This document shows positions 33,561-45,052 of a stretch of DNA of 64,000 nt, in pieces. Source of the stretch: Siphonodentalium dalli (Eukaryota > Mollusca > Scaphopoda > Gadilida > Siphonodentaliidae); contig CP136064.1 of assembly GCA_032622095.1 (NCBI GenBank), forward strand, positions 129,073,605 to 129,137,604. The letters run 5' to 3'. Position numbers and translations under genes: made by a program. The number at the start of each line of letters is the position of its first letter. Position 1 is the stretch's first letter. The notes under the pieces are model-generated. The model saw nothing but the letters and a program-made list of their open reading frames with translations, was not told where the DNA came from and searched no databases.

Positions 33561-34520
33561 AGGTAGCAGAAGGAGAGACTTTTGTCTAACCCGAACACGT
33601 GGTAATGAAAGAAATCTGGAAGACTGTTGTCTAACAGACGGGCAGTTTATCTTGTGACTGACCCAGTGATTGTTAATAACCAATTGAAGTATCCAAGCTG
33701 GGTAGACTCTTGTCCAGTCTTAGTAAACTTAGCGTACATTTGCTCACAGACTCGCGCACGGTACGTCTTATGGAAAAGGCATGCAGTCAAGGTCATTTGC
33801 TCGAGGTAGAAAAACAACAGGGCGGGAGACGTCATTATCATGGCAAGCGACTCCCAAAATAGACTAATGAATGCACGTCAATCATTTTGGTGCCAAGAAA
33901 CGAAATTAGGTTTCGAAAGTCGTAAATACTTCCGCAGAATTATGGCGTAAATTTAGATATATGTGTCCATAAGAATTAGCGGACATATATAGTATAATGC
34001 GATTTATAGAAATACATCCTTCATTGTGCGTAGTATTTGCAGTAGAGCACACTTTAATAGATTATTCTAAAATATTTTCCGCTTTTCTGGTGAAAACAGT
34101 TGAAGAGATTCCTGTTTGGACTACTCATGCGCGAAGTAATTATGTTAACGATTATCAACGCCCATAAGCTAAAATTAGATGTTCCACGTGTTTATTTGTA
34201 TACAAAAGCTGGCGCTTTTTAAAGACGCCAGCCAATCAGGTGGCAGGATTTCCCAGGGTTTCCCCGGTATGTGCAAACGGAAGTGAGGGGTTCTTTCGTT
34301 TGACGTACGTGCGCGACTAGCAATTGTACTTCGAAATTTATGTACGACTGACTCTTGTCTAGCAAAAGAGCAGAGGGAGAGACTCTTGTCAAACCCGAAA
34401 ATTTGTGTTGGAAAGAAATATGGAAGACTCGTGTCTAACCGAAGGACGAGTGCCTCTGTCATGTCAGTAACCATGTAGGTAAAATAATAAAATAACAGTT
34501 CCCATAGCAGGTTCACAACC
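33561..34520. repeat. Diverged copies of a (GACTCTTGTC) repeat
   Basis: GGAGAGAC(T)TTTGTCTAACCCGA...GAAAGAAATCTGGAAGACT at 33570-33650 recurs at 34363-34450. Between the copies there is no gene. The motif links this stretch to the array at 33.1-33.6 kb. Confidence 0.6.
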
Positions 34521-34539
34521 CGAATCCGAATCTTAAACA

Positions 34540-35105
34540 TATTGACCGAAAAATGTAGGAATAAAAGCTCGGACAAAATTATGTAGGTTGCAAAAAAAAT
34601 TCTAAGTCGAAAAAGGGGGAATAACTCCACAAAAAAAAGGCGGACAGGCATCATAACCGCAGGTGCACAGGTTCCCATGGTACTAAATATCAGTCCCAAG
34701 ATTAAAAAACATTGACTGAAAAATGTAGGAATAAAAGCTCGGACAAAATTATGCAGGTTGCAAACAATTTTTAAGTAAAAAAAAAGGAAGATAACTCCTC
34801 CTAAAGATGTCGGACAGACGTCATAATCGCAGGTGCGCAAGTTCCAATGGTACTAAAGAACTGTGCCAAGTGTGTAAAAATTTTACCTAAAAATGTAGGA
34901 ATAAATGCTCGGACAAAATGATACATGTTGCAAAAATTGTCTAAGTCGAAAAAGGGGGGATAATTCATCCAAAAAAAGTCCGACAGACGTCATAATCGCA
35001 GGTGCACAGGGCCCCATGTGGTTGATGTCTGTGCCAAGTTCCACGGAAATTGATCACAAACGACTGAGAAAATCTCCGGACAAATTTGTGTCCACGGACG
35101 GACGA
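34540..35105 (+). repeat. Three tandem copies of a 170-bp unit
   Basis: AAAAATGTAGGAATAAA starts units at 34549, 34719 and about 34889 (170-bp steps), continuing GCTCGGACAAAAT and CATAATCGCAGGTGCACAG. TCTAAGTCGAAAAAGGG and GGACGGA motifs align with the 30.3-kb and 40.7-kb arrays, suggesting one diverged family. It ends in GGACGGACGACGGACGGACA. Confidence 0.85.
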
Positions 35106-35131
35106 CGGACGGACAAGCTTATTCCAGTATA

Positions 35132-35179
35132 CCCCCCCCCCCCCCCCACCCCCTTTTCGGTGCGGCGGGGGGGGGGGGG
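35132..35179. repeat. C16 run facing a G13 run
   Basis: C16 at 35132-35147 and G13 at 35167-35179, separated by ACCCCCTTTTCGGTGCGGC. The two runs can pair as a hairpin or form G-quadruplex/i-motif structures. Run lengths may be imprecise in the assembly. Confidence 0.85.
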
Positions 35180-35211
35180 TAAAAAGTCCAGTGGAAGCAG
35201 ATCCAGGTAAC

Positions 35212-35424
35212 TGAGAACTGCTGGATGAGAACGGCTGTTTGAAGTCGCTGAAGGAAGTCCCGAAACAGCAAGTGATGATCCAGGCACAGCCAGAGAGCTC
35301 CAAAACGATGGCGAAGAGGCGTCCGAAACAGGAGCCGACGACAATAATGCCAACAGCGAAAACACCGGGTGACCAACGCTTGGTCGAGCCAATAGGAATC
35401 ACGGAACTAAATGGTTTCCCATAG
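35212..35424 (+). pseudogene. Gene-like fragment with basic, Pro/Gln-rich product
   Basis: After an in-frame TGA at about 35210 the frame is open for ~70 codons: LLDENGCLKSLKEVPKQQVM, then SSKTMAKRRPKQEPTTIMPT, ending ITELNGFP-stop. The polar, low-aromatic composition and the KRRPK cluster resemble a disordered nuclear protein segment, and GC content exceeds the flanks. The minus strand is open too (237 codons), but its translation is Cys/Phe-rich and reads through the poly-G run. No parent gene is recognised; a fragment captured with the repeat at 35392 is plausible. Confidence 0.25.
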
Positions 35425-35851
35425 GCGACAGTGTTAACGTTTCGGCCAAATTCGCTGAATTGAAGCCTGCAGGCCATATCAGTGATGTTTACCCAGCTAG
35501 ATTGACACCAGTTGATCACGAAAATGCAAGAAAAATCATAGGTCTTGTGTTTACTTTTTAAAATAAATCCCCAAGTGTACGACAGGGCTATCTCACAGCC
35601 AAATTTGATCTGGAAAAACCCAGATCTACAACAGCTAGTTAAATATATTTTCCCGCTCACAAAAATCCGTTCCCCCATTCATTCACCAGTTTAAATTATT
35701 TAGATATTATGTACAAATCAAATAAACGCGATGTCATCCTTTAATAACGTGTCGCATGTATCAGGTGAAGGTCATTCTTCAGTTACCTTCACCTTTAGGG
35801 TTCCACGGTGTACTCGCTCCCCGACTCTAGAACACATTTAGCTCCCTGATT
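35392..35851 (+). repeat. 460-bp direct repeat, left copy
   Basis: ATAGGAATCACGGAACTAAA to AGCTCCCTGATTCC; about 98 % identical to 36738-37195. The copies are 885 bp apart. Ends are not LTR-like and no target duplication was seen. Each copy joins a different gene-like scrap. Confidence 0.9.
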
Positions 35852-36735
35852 CCTATATATATGTATATGTGTGAATAACAGCGTTTCTTATAGTATTTTA
35901 TCAAAATATAGACCTTACTGAAATCAAAAATGGATTATATCGAGCAGTAGTGGTTTATTTTTCCAATATGAGGCATCCTGAAAATTAGTGTCAATCCTCA
36001 AAATAAAGCAAAAAAATTTAGCTTTTTTTTCAATTTTACTAACTAATGCATCTTGTATAACTGAAGTATGTCCTTATATACCATAATATTACTAAATTGA
36101 AGAGGAAATGTTAATATACATTTTGAGAGGGATATATTGTCCAATTTTAAACCCTTTTCATGCAGAATTTGGCAATTTATAATAAATATTTACCAAAATT
36201 AACAGAAAATATATATTTATTTTTTTTGAATAGCAATGTAAAGCAACCATAAGTCAATTTAAATATCGAAACATTATGATACAACATCAGACACAGCCTC
36301 AGGCATGAAATTTTACCAGATGGCAGGGCATACTGTCTGTTTAACAAAGCTGCCATGACAGTTTTGCACGACAGTAACTCTAGTGGTGATGCCACCCCCC
36401 CCCCCGACTTGGGGTGGGGCTACGGTCCCAGATAAGGCTACTGGGTGCCGGAAAAGCTTAATTGGGTCAAATGACACATTTTCCCAATGGGGGGGGGCTA
36501 ACACTCCTCAAAATTGTGGGGAGGGGGGCTTTAGACCCCCTGACCCCCTAATGGTACCTGACATCCATGGCAAATTACCAGATTTATCACTTTCTTTACT
36601 ATCTACAGGCGAATCCATGCGTTTCTTCTTTAAATCTGTCCAAAATGTGGTCATTTTCATTTGAAAATAAGAAAATATGGAAATAACAACTTATCATGGT
36701 GAGACGTGAAATTTCGTAAAATTCAAATTTTTCTT
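35852..36735. other. Spacer between the 460-bp repeats
   Basis: AT-rich, then a C11 run at 36395-36405 and several G-rich clusters (GGGGTGGGG, G9, GGGGAGGGGGG at 36410-36535) that could form quadruplexes. No gene. Confidence 0.5.
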
Positions 36736-36737
36736 AT

Positions 36738-37195
36738 AGGAATCACGGAACTAAATGGTTTCCCATAGGCGACAGTGTTAACGTTTCGGCCAAATTCGCT
36801 GAATTGAAGCCTGCATGCCATATCAGTGATGTTTACCCAGCTAGATTGACACCAGTTGATCACGAAAATGCAAGAAAAATCATAGGTCATGTGTTTACTT
36901 TTTAAAATAAATCCCCAAGTGTACGACAGGGCTATCTCACAGCCAAATTTGATCTGGAAAAACCCAGATCTACAATAGCTAGTTAAATACATTTCCCGCT
37001 CACAAAAATCCGTTCCCCCATTCATTCACCAGTTTAAATTATTTAGATATTATGTACAAATCAAATAAACGCGATGTCATCCTTTAATAACGTGTCGCAT
37101 GTATCAGGTGAAGGTCATTCTTCAGTTACCTTCACCTTTAGGCTTCCACGGTGTACTCGCTCCCCGACTCTAGAACACATTTAGCTCCCTGATTC
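36738..37195 (+). repeat. 460-bp direct repeat, right copy
   Basis: Partner of 35392-35851, with about eight single-base differences. Confidence 0.9.
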
Positions 37196-37326
37196 CAATA
37201 TGGAAGCAGCTGATAAGGTAACAGCAGGAGCCGGTATGCCGGGGATGCGCCGAGGTCGGCCACGCTTCTTCCCACTAGGCGGCAGTGCCCACGTTTAGCA
37301 GCTGAATTGGTGGTAGCCATAGAGCT
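37138..37326 (-). CDS. Candidate terminal exon with AT-hook-like sequence
   Basis: On the minus strand TTTTACTTTCCCCCCAG (to about 37327) is a strong splice acceptor. It is followed directly by CTCTATGGCTACC and a 60-codon ATG frame (MATTNSAAKRGHCRLVGRSV, ending SGSEYTVEA). A different frame of the same stretch reads SGKKRGRPRRIPGIPAPAV, containing the AT-hook core GRP, and the plus strand also gives MRRGRPRFF. The acceptor and GC-rich composition suggest a real exon or captured exon, possibly frameshifted. The product is not identified. Confidence 0.28.
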   Translation of the reverse strand, partial: SSMATTNSAAKRGHCRLVGRSVADLGASPAYRLLLLPYQLLPYWNQGAKCVLESGSEYTVEA

Positions 37327-37492
37327 GGGGGGAAAGTAAAATGAAAGTTGCGATCAACCACAACGAACATTGTTATAACCAAGGAACTATAGAAAATATG
37401 TAAACAATGTCACATGGAAATTTCGGTATACGAAAAACGGAAGTGATCATGGTTGATCAGAAACAAAACAAAACACGCAAGTAACCCAGGAA

Positions 37493-38346
37493 CAGGGCTG
37501 CAACGTTTAATCGTGAACCAAGATATCGCGACATACCGGCAAACGATACGCGTATCGTATCGTGGAATGTGGAACGCGATCCCGGGAATCAAGTAATGTG
37601 CGAAGATGGGCTAGTGTAAAAAGGGGAACCGATGCTTGGTCGAGGCTTAAATTGAACCTACTTTAATAAGAAGAAACCAAACGATGGTTGAATCAAAACA
37701 AGACGTGGTATGCCTGGCAAATTTCCCAGTGAACATGAATACTCCGATTAAGCGCGCCTCAATTACTAGTTATGTGGATTCCGGGTCAAAATAATTTGAT
37801 TCGAATCGAGGAACCTGCTTATCAAAGCTCAGAGTAATTAGATAGCGAGTTGTGAAATATATTAGTTTGCATCCTCGGGACGTCTTAGTGGCCCAGTAAA
37901 AAGTCGACGAGCCAACGGTTTCGGATCAAATTGCGGATGATGAAGGATAACTCTGAAAGCAAAAGGCTTTATGGTGAGAATAAATCCAAATTGCATCAAG
38001 GAACTTGTTGATAAATAACACTTGGTGGACAATTGTAAACGACAATTGACAGCGGCCGCCTCATCTGTATGGGCAAGTTATAATTCTGATAACTGAAACG
38101 GAAAGTCCAAAATTGTGGCGGTTGTTTTATGGAGGTTCATGGTAAGGGATCCTCGAAACGGGTGGAGTACCTCTAACCCCAAAATAGTTGAAACCGAACT
38201 CTACCAGTCGTAAACTGGTTGGTTATAATATTTCTGGCGGTAAGCGTGGGGAAACTCTCATGAGGGGTATCGTGAAAGGGATCGTATTGATGATCAGGTA
38301 TCGTGATTCGTTTCCTCTCGTGGCATAGTGTATCGCTGCAGCCCTA
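37493..38346. mobile_element. hAT-type non-autonomous element
   Basis: The left end CAGGGCTGCAACGTTTAATC and the inverse of the right end, TAGGGCTGCAGCGATACACT, match the (C/T)AGGGCTGCAACGAT ends common in hAT transposons. Outside are CCCAGGAA and CTCAGGAT, an imperfect 8-bp target duplication (6/8). The interior has no transposase; at 37738-38040 it holds a copy of the repeat seen at 3685-3970. Confidence 0.65.
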
Positions 38347-38359
38347 CTCAGGATCAGCG

Positions 38360-38590
38360 CGAAAAAGGGGTAAACCCCAAAAGAAACATGCCACCAACAA
38401 GGGGATAAACCCCAAGGCGAAAAGCCGTAACGGTTGGGACAAAAAGGATACAGACTGTGGTAAAACAGCCCTGCGTAGAGCCATGTTGTGAAACGGGGCA
38501 CTGAAAGTAAAATCAACTGACCCGTTATTACGAAAAACGGAAAAGTGTCTGACTGCTGAAAAAACCCATGTCAAGGGTCAGATGCACGAT
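38360..38590 (+). repeat. Dispersed repeat with gene-like frame, copy 1
   Basis: GGGGTAAACCCCAAAAG and CCAAGGCGAAAAGCCG recur at 40093-40380 together with TGAAA(A)GTAAAA-ATCAA-TGAC and GACTGC(T/C)GAAAA. Here the frame reads GKPQKKHATNKGINPKAKSR and continues past one TGA to about 38675. Lys-rich, not recognised; the second copy is broken in all frames. Confidence 0.55.
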
Positions 38591-38599
38591 TGGCCAAAA

Positions 38600-39522
38600 A
38601 TTCCTAGTATTTCGAAATGGATTTTCTCAAAATCTGGCAGGAATTTATTTGTGAAATTTTGGTACAAGCGATTATTGTGATGCAATATTTAAGAACCATC
38701 GAACAATTGGTTATTATAATCTCATTGACTTCACTTTTGTGACATGGGAACCATTTAAAATTTCACCGTTTTCAGACACCAAGAACTTGTGTAAATTATG
38801 TTTGTTTCAAAATTGCAGATCATATGTCCATGATATCATATCTAAAGATCATGAGAGGAGACTTAATTTTTCTTGATTCATTAAATTTGATGATTATTTT
38901 CACTTAGAAGGACAACTACCCACAAATAATTTGCTGTATTGGAGAATTTTCATGTCATTCATGTTGTTCAATGAAAAATTGGGCTGAGATGAGTTCTGGG
39001 TCATAGCTTCATAACCAAGTAAAGCTGACCACCATATCTCTGAACACTGGGGCCTAATATATGTTGTGCTCCCTGTTTGAGTGGACAGTTTTATCAACAG
39101 TTGTTGTCATTGGGCTGGAATATTTCTGACTGCATTATTCTTCATTATAATATATGGGGTTACGACACTATAGCATGCAATAAATAAAAATCGAACTCCA
39201 CATTATGATACAAATAAAACCTCCTCTCACAGAGCAAAGACAATAATCCATTTGATGATTGGAGTTTGGTGTGAAATTATTAATTATTGTAGCAGTTCTT
39301 GGTACCTAAAGGGACAACAAAGAAAATAATATTTGCAACCGCCCAAATGCATTAAAATCCATTGTTTTTGTGTGGTCTCTTAATAACTGCTCAGATTCTA
39401 CATACAATGAAGATGATGATATGTGAAATTCAAGATTTTTCGCCAGATAGATCCAAAGAAATACTTTGTTGAAAATCTTATGCCATCTTGGGCTATATTT
39501 AGGCAAAACGTGCAGCTCCATC
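38600..39522. other. Non-coding stretch
   Basis: No gene recognised between the Lys-rich repeat and the MITE. Confidence 0.45.
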
Positions 39523-39893
39523 TTAAAGGCACGGGTGGCGTTCAAATCGCCATCAACAGAAAGAACATCAAAACATGTACAGTCCCGCTCATACGCCAAG
39601 CACAATCAGCGAGTAAACATCATATTGTCGTCAAGCCATACGATGGTGAACGTAAACAAGAGCTTGCTCGTGTTACAGAAGTGGTGCGTCTGTTTAAAGA
39701 ACACAGCGCAATTCTATCGGTTTATCACACACAAATGATATAAACGCTCTGTATTATTTCCATAGCAGGAAAACAGTAACAATCAACGCTCTTTTATGTT
39801 CACCATATCCGGATCGAAACAAAAGCCAGGAAACGTAACGGTCTTTGGTAGTCCTGCTGTCTGTGTCGGTTTTTGACGGAGGTGAATATTGTA
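39523..39893 (-). mobile_element. Truncated TTAA MITE (family A)
   Basis: Begins TTAAAGGCACGGGTGGCGTT and follows, in opposite orientation, the element at 52802-53336 as far as TTTGACGGAGGTGAATATTG. Its other end is cut off by the fragment at 39894. Confidence 0.75.
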
Positions 39894-40090
39894 ATAGATA
39901 GTTGCGTCCCGTTTTGTAAATATTTACAATTGAGGGTAGTTCAGACGATGATTTATATGGAGTGGTACGGTCAATTTGCTTGAGATATTCGGCGTTATTA
40001 CTAAATTGCTACATTCCTCCAGTTGACATAGCGCCTGAATGCGAACTGATCAGTTTCACATACCCGCACAAGTACATAATATGTCTTTAA
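39894..40090 (+). mobile_element. Truncated TTAA fold-back (family C)
   Basis: One end only of the element at 17092-18011: from TAGTTGCGTCCCG and GGAGTGGTACGGTCAATTTG to CATAATATGTCTTTAA (40075-40090). Confidence 0.75.
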
Positions 40091-40092
40091 AA

Positions 40093-40380
40093 AAGAAGGG
40101 ATAAACCCCAAACTGAAAACGTGCCACCATGGAGGGGGAAAACCCTAAGGCGAAAAGCCGAAATAGATGGGACAAACTGTCCAAACGGCCCACAATGGAG
40201 CAAACGGCCCACAGTGGAGCAAACGGCTAATAATGGAGCAAACATCACACCTTACATAGCCGTGATTTATGACAGGACACTGAAAAGTAAAAAATCAAAT
40301 GACATGTTATCGCGAATAGTAAAGCAAAATTTGAAATTATCCGACTGCCGAAAACAAAATTGTAACCCATGTTTCAAAGC
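40093..40380 (+). repeat. Dispersed repeat copy 2 with 19-bp triplication
   Basis: Second copy of 38360-38590. It includes three near-tandem copies of GGCCCACARTGGAGCAAAC at 40187-40243. Confidence 0.6.
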
Positions 40381-40600
40381 GGTTTATTGTTGTATTATGG
40401 GAGTGCAGCCTACTCCCTCAGCTCCATAAGTAGAGCCAGCCCAGATGGCATCGAGTCCAAGCTCCATCGCTGTGATAAATTCAACCTACCCCCCCCCCCC
40501 CCCCACAAGTCCAAATAACCAATGGCATACATCCCAAGGCCCTTGTGACCCCCGACCACAATAAGTCCTCGAGGGAGCTGGGTACAATGGAACCAAGAGC
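40381..40600. other. Non-coding stretch with a C16 run
   Basis: C16 at 40489-40504; no gene. Confidence 0.5.
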
Positions 40601-41090
40601 ATCGCTAGGGCGTGTCAAAATATGACCATTAGCCATTGCGAATTGTGCTACCGCAAAAATAAAGTAATACTTAGAGCCGACATTTGAAGAATATCTGACA
40701 TAACCCGAAGTTCAATGCCAAAATGCGGTAAAATTCGAAGTAGAAAAATGGCCATAACAATTTATCAAATAATTAGACATAACCTATATTCGAAAATGGC
40801 CTGAAATTTTAGCTGGAAAATACACATACCAACTGTGGTTCAGATCAAATAAACCAAACCGAAGTTATCGGTCGGAAACCAAAATTGTTATCAGTCGATC
40901 ATATTCTAAGTCGAAAAAGGGGCCGTAACTCATGTAAAATTAATTGGACGGAACCCATATTCGAACTTGGCCGGTATCTTTAGCTGGGAAATACCCATAC
41001 CAACTTGGTTCAGATCAAATAATCCAAGCTAAAGTTATCGATCGGAAACAAAAAATGTTAACGGACGGACGGACACACAGATCGGCGGAC
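40601..41090 (+). repeat. Inverted copy of the 170-bp array family
   Basis: GAACCCATATTCGAACTTGG, ATACCCATACCAACTTGGTT and AGTTATCG(G/A)TCGGAAAC are the complement of the 30.3-kb units. CATCGCTAGGG at about 40603 matches the far end at 30935. About two units remain, ending in GGACGGACGGACACACAG. Confidence 0.85.
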
Positions 41091-41782
41091 AGACGGTACT
41101 ACAGGTACCAACAAATGGCCACGTGCGTGTCTACACAATTGAGTGGCTATATAGACCTATGTGACGACTCGTATTTTCGTGGCTTCAAAATTGTTCTCAC
41201 GCATTGCTAGTTGCGTGGCTGCAAATAAAGTGTCAAAGTATTCTGTGAATTTAGGTTGGCGCATGTAAGTCAGCAGATTGTAGTTTTTCAACCCTTCATT
41301 CACAATCGAGAGAGTTCATTATGAAATAAAGCGTGATTAAGAAAAATATTATATAGGTGTAAATAAGGTTGCTAATTTGGCTAGCCACTGAAGCCGTCCG
41401 TCCGTGTCCTATAGAACACTGGTTGGACATCCATGTATTGATGGACAAATTGTTTCCATTTTTGAAAGAACTTCTTTTTCAAGTGACTACCTCAAGCCAC
41501 TGAGAAGACATTTCAGGTGTCAAATAAGGTTGATAATGTGGCGAGCCACTTATGCAATTTTGTGAGCACAAAGGATGTTTATGTGCCATGTTAGCCACTT
41601 ACATATCAATTTGTGAGCACAGACAGTCAGACGGACGGACAGACTGATTACATAATACGACATATTTTCAAAAGGGGCGTATAATAATTAAACAATTTGC
41701 TGGTGGTCTCAAGGACCCGCATATTGTAATGAACTGGTATCACATTTGATGGACGAAAAATGGTGTACACCCTGGCAAAAAA
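41091..41782. other. Non-coding stretch with short repeats
   Basis: TCAAATAAGGTTG-TAAT-TGGCGAGCCACT-like segments recur at about 41360, 41520 and 41580, ending in CAGTCAGACGGACGGACAGA. No gene. Confidence 0.5.
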
Positions 41783-42397
41783 TTATGTCCATAATACGGG
41801 TTCGAGGGAACAGGCAGCCAATATAAACTGCCCCATCCCATGAACCTGAACCAAACGCCGTGCATGCACAGCGATAGATCTGGAAGCCTCCAGAGGATTA
41901 TTTGCCGACATGGCCAAATCGTTGCCTCGAATTTGAAATGGTAATATGAGGCTAAAAATTAACAAACAAGTGCAATAGCTGGACGTACATGGACTTATAA
42001 TGTTCAACCCGCCGACCCCGAACAAACTGACCTAAAATCGGCCACTGTCAGGGTCAAAACCAAAACATATCATAAAAGTTATGAGCAGTATGCCGATGCA
42101 AACCAAAATAATCGCAATTAGGACAGGTAAACGCTGCCAACGAAAATATAACACAGAGGCGATAAATGTGTCCACAAGGAACAACAAATGGTGAAGCGTG
42201 TAAGAAATCGAACGACTATAGGCAGCCACTAACCGGCGGAAGTAATTTACCGAAAAGCTCCACCGTTTCAAAAAGTTGAGGTCAACGCAGAGTTTGAAAA
42301 CCACAAGAAGTCGCGACGCTTCGTTCAAGTTGATAGCAAAACCATAAAATACAAACACGAACAAGAAACAAACCGGTGACAATATGTCAAGAAACAA
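41783..42397 (-). pseudogene. Multi-TM gene-like fragment, unknown
   Basis: A 121-codon minus-strand frame (42397-42032) has balanced codon use and hydrophobic segments (SPVCFLFVFVFYGF; LPVLIAIILVCIGILLITFM) around polar stretches (NEASRLLVVFKLCVDLNFLK). A TAG at 42032-42034 ends it. A second frame to 41783 continues with another hydrophobic segment and VHARRLVQVHGMGQF. Its beginning lies inside the 264-bp repeat (42385 on), so the 5' part is missing and it starts without ATG. It may be a broken multi-pass membrane protein. No family recognised. Confidence 0.3.
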
Positions 42398-42622
42398 TTA
42401 CCGATGCCGAGATGTGTATGAATTACTAATATAATATTTTAAACTACATAACTTTTGAATAACCTTCCCACGTCCAGAGAGAGTTCTTACTGGTTTGCTA
42501 AATGGCGACTGATAAGGAAGGCCGCTCACGTGACCGAAAGTATAAATTACATTACGTACAGTCTCCACCAAAACTGACTGCAGGCAATCATGAAACCGAT
42601 CAGATCTTCTCAAACATAAAAA
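42385..42622 (+). repeat. Left part of the 264-bp repeat interrupted by the Helitron
   Basis: Matches 32474-32717; the remainder (TGGTTATATATAACCTGCTA) is at 49248-49266. Confidence 0.9.
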
Positions 42623-44410
42623 TCTATATCTATATTTGCGAATGTCTGTCTGTCTGTCTGTCTGTGTTCTATAGAAATTCACAGGGGACCATCTAGATGA
42701 TGCCAAAGGGGTCTACTAGGAGTAGCTTTTTACGAGAAAGATAATGGTCGGGGTTAGAATTTTCAAAAGTGACGCCGTTGTTGTCAGGGGCAGAAAAGGG
42801 GGAGGGGCAGAAAAATAATTTGTCGCCGATTGCCACCAAACTTATATATAATCATCCCCATAATATGAGGAATCTAATGGCGTGGTTTAAATATGGCAAA
42901 AGTCGCGCCGTTTGCGTCAGGGTGCCCGGAAGGGGGGGCAGATTTGTTTTTCTGTCGCCGATTGCCACGAAACTTACATATAATCATCCCCATGATATGA
43001 AGAATCCATCGGTGTGGTTTAAATATGTCAAAATTGGCGTCGTTTGAGTCAGGGATGAACGGAAGGGGAGAGGGGCACCAAAATTGATAAAACTAATTTT
43101 AGCGCCGATTTCCACCAAATTGATATATATTCTTCTTCATGATACAAGGAATCTAATTGTGCGATTTAACAACGCCAAATTGTTGTTTTTGGATGAGAGA
43201 TTGGGAGGGGGTGGGCACTAAATTTGATAATAAGTCGCCGATTGCCACCACACTTATACAAAATCATCCCCATGGTATGAGGAGTCTAATGGTGTGGCTG
43301 TCAAATGTGGCCTCATTCGAGTCAGGGTTGCATTGTAAGGGACAGGGGCACCAAAATTTATGCACAATTTTTTTTAGCGCCAATTTCCACCAAATTGATA
43401 CACGTTCTTATCCATGATACGAGGAATCTAATCGTGATTTAAAGACGCCATAGTGGTGCTGTTTGAGTGAGAGATGGAGAGGGGAGGGATTGGCACCAAA
43501 TTTGATAACAAAAATTGTTTAGTCGTCTGTCAAATGTGGCCTCATTCGAGTCAGGGTTGCATTGAAAGGGACAGGGGCACCAAAATTGATGCACAATTTT
43601 TTTAGCGCCAATTTCCACCAAATTGATACACGTTCTTATCCATGATACGAGGAATCTAATCGTGATTTAACGACGCCATAGTGGTGCTGTTTGAGTGAGA
43701 GATGGAGAGGGAGGGATTGGGACCAAATTTGATAAAAAAAATTGTTTAGTCGCCGATTATCACCAAACTTATAAACAATCATCTCCATGATATCAGGAGT
43801 GTAATAGTGTGGTTTAAGGATGTCACAAGTGGGACCATTCGAGTCAGTGGTGTATAGAGATGAGAGGGACACAACAAATTATATCTATATGTTTAGTGCC
43901 GATTTCCACCAGATTGATACATATTCTTCTCCGTGATACGAGGAATCTTATCGTGTGGTTTAGATACACCAAATTGGTGCCCTATGGGTGAGAGATATGG
44001 GGACCTTAAGTTTGATACGAATTTGTATACTCGCCAATTTACACCAATTTCATATATATGCATCTCTAATCTCTAATGAGTCTTAGTGTGTGCAGCTTGA
44101 GCGCGAAATAGGGACGGGAGGGTCACCAAAACTGATACAAAATATTTTTAGTACCAATTACCATCAAATTCAGACACGTTCTTCTCAAATGATACAAGAA
44201 ATAAAATCGTGCTGTCTGTCTGTCTTTTTGTCTGTCTGTGTGCGTTCTATATATAACTTCACGCGGTACAATCGAGGCGCCAAGGCGTTCTAAGAGGGGT
44301 AACTTTTTACAAGGAAGATAATGGTGCGGGTTAAAATTTTCTAAAATGATGCTGTTGATTGGAGGGGAAATTAAAAAAATATGGTGAAATAGTTTTGTCG
44401 CTGATTTCCA

Positions 44411-45052
44411 CCAAACGAATACATAATCACCTTCGCAATATGGCGTTGTTTGAGTCAGCGTTGCATCAACAATTGATTTAATAAACCAAATTCCACCAAA
44501 TTCATACCCGTTTTTCTCTAATGATATACCATGAATTAAATCACATTTGGTGTCATTTGTGTCACGGATGGCGAGCGGATATGCACTATCATTGATAAGA
44601 TTGCTATTCGCCGATATCCACATATAAGTTATATACAGTCACCAGGCCATCTCCATATCATTTTAAGTAGTTGGGCGTTCACATTTCACAATCCCGACAT
44701 ATGGTGACCCACATAAGTCACTTGAACAATTCCAAACGAATACATAATCACCTTCGCAATATGGCGTTGTTTGAGTCAGCGTTGCATCAACAATTGATTT
44801 AATAAACAAAATTCCACCAAATTCATACCCGTTTTTCTCTAATGAAATACCATGAATTAAATCACATTTGGTGTCATTTGTGTCACGGATGGCGAGCGGA
44901 TATGCACTATCATTGATAAGATTGCTATTCGCCGATATCCACATATAAGTTATATACAGCCTCAGGCCATCTCCATGTCATTTTAAGTAGTTGGGCGTTC
45001 ACATTTCACAATCCCGACATATGGTAACCCACATAAGTCACTTGAACAATTA
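44411..45052 (+). repeat. 321-bp tandem repeat within the Helitron
   Basis: Two consecutive copies from CCAAACGAATACATAATCAC to CATAAGTCACTTGAACAATT. A third, shortened copy (45683-45904) forms the junction between the two large blocks. The same pair recurs at 47687-48328. Confidence 0.9.

Noticed and set aside
34965-35678. 237-codon minus-strand ORF
   Set aside because: It reads through the poly-G run and a repeat; Cys/Phe-rich translation, and the end shared with the second repeat copy is frameshifted there.
42769-43417. Plus-strand frames with repeated SPIATKL-YNHPHDM motifs
   Set aside because: These are the ~135-bp satellite units read in frame, not a repeat protein; frames break between units.
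44123-44623. 166-codon minus-strand ORF (and its copy at 47399-47899)
   Set aside because: Translation of satellite and 321-bp repeat units inside the Helitron; identical only because of the duplication.
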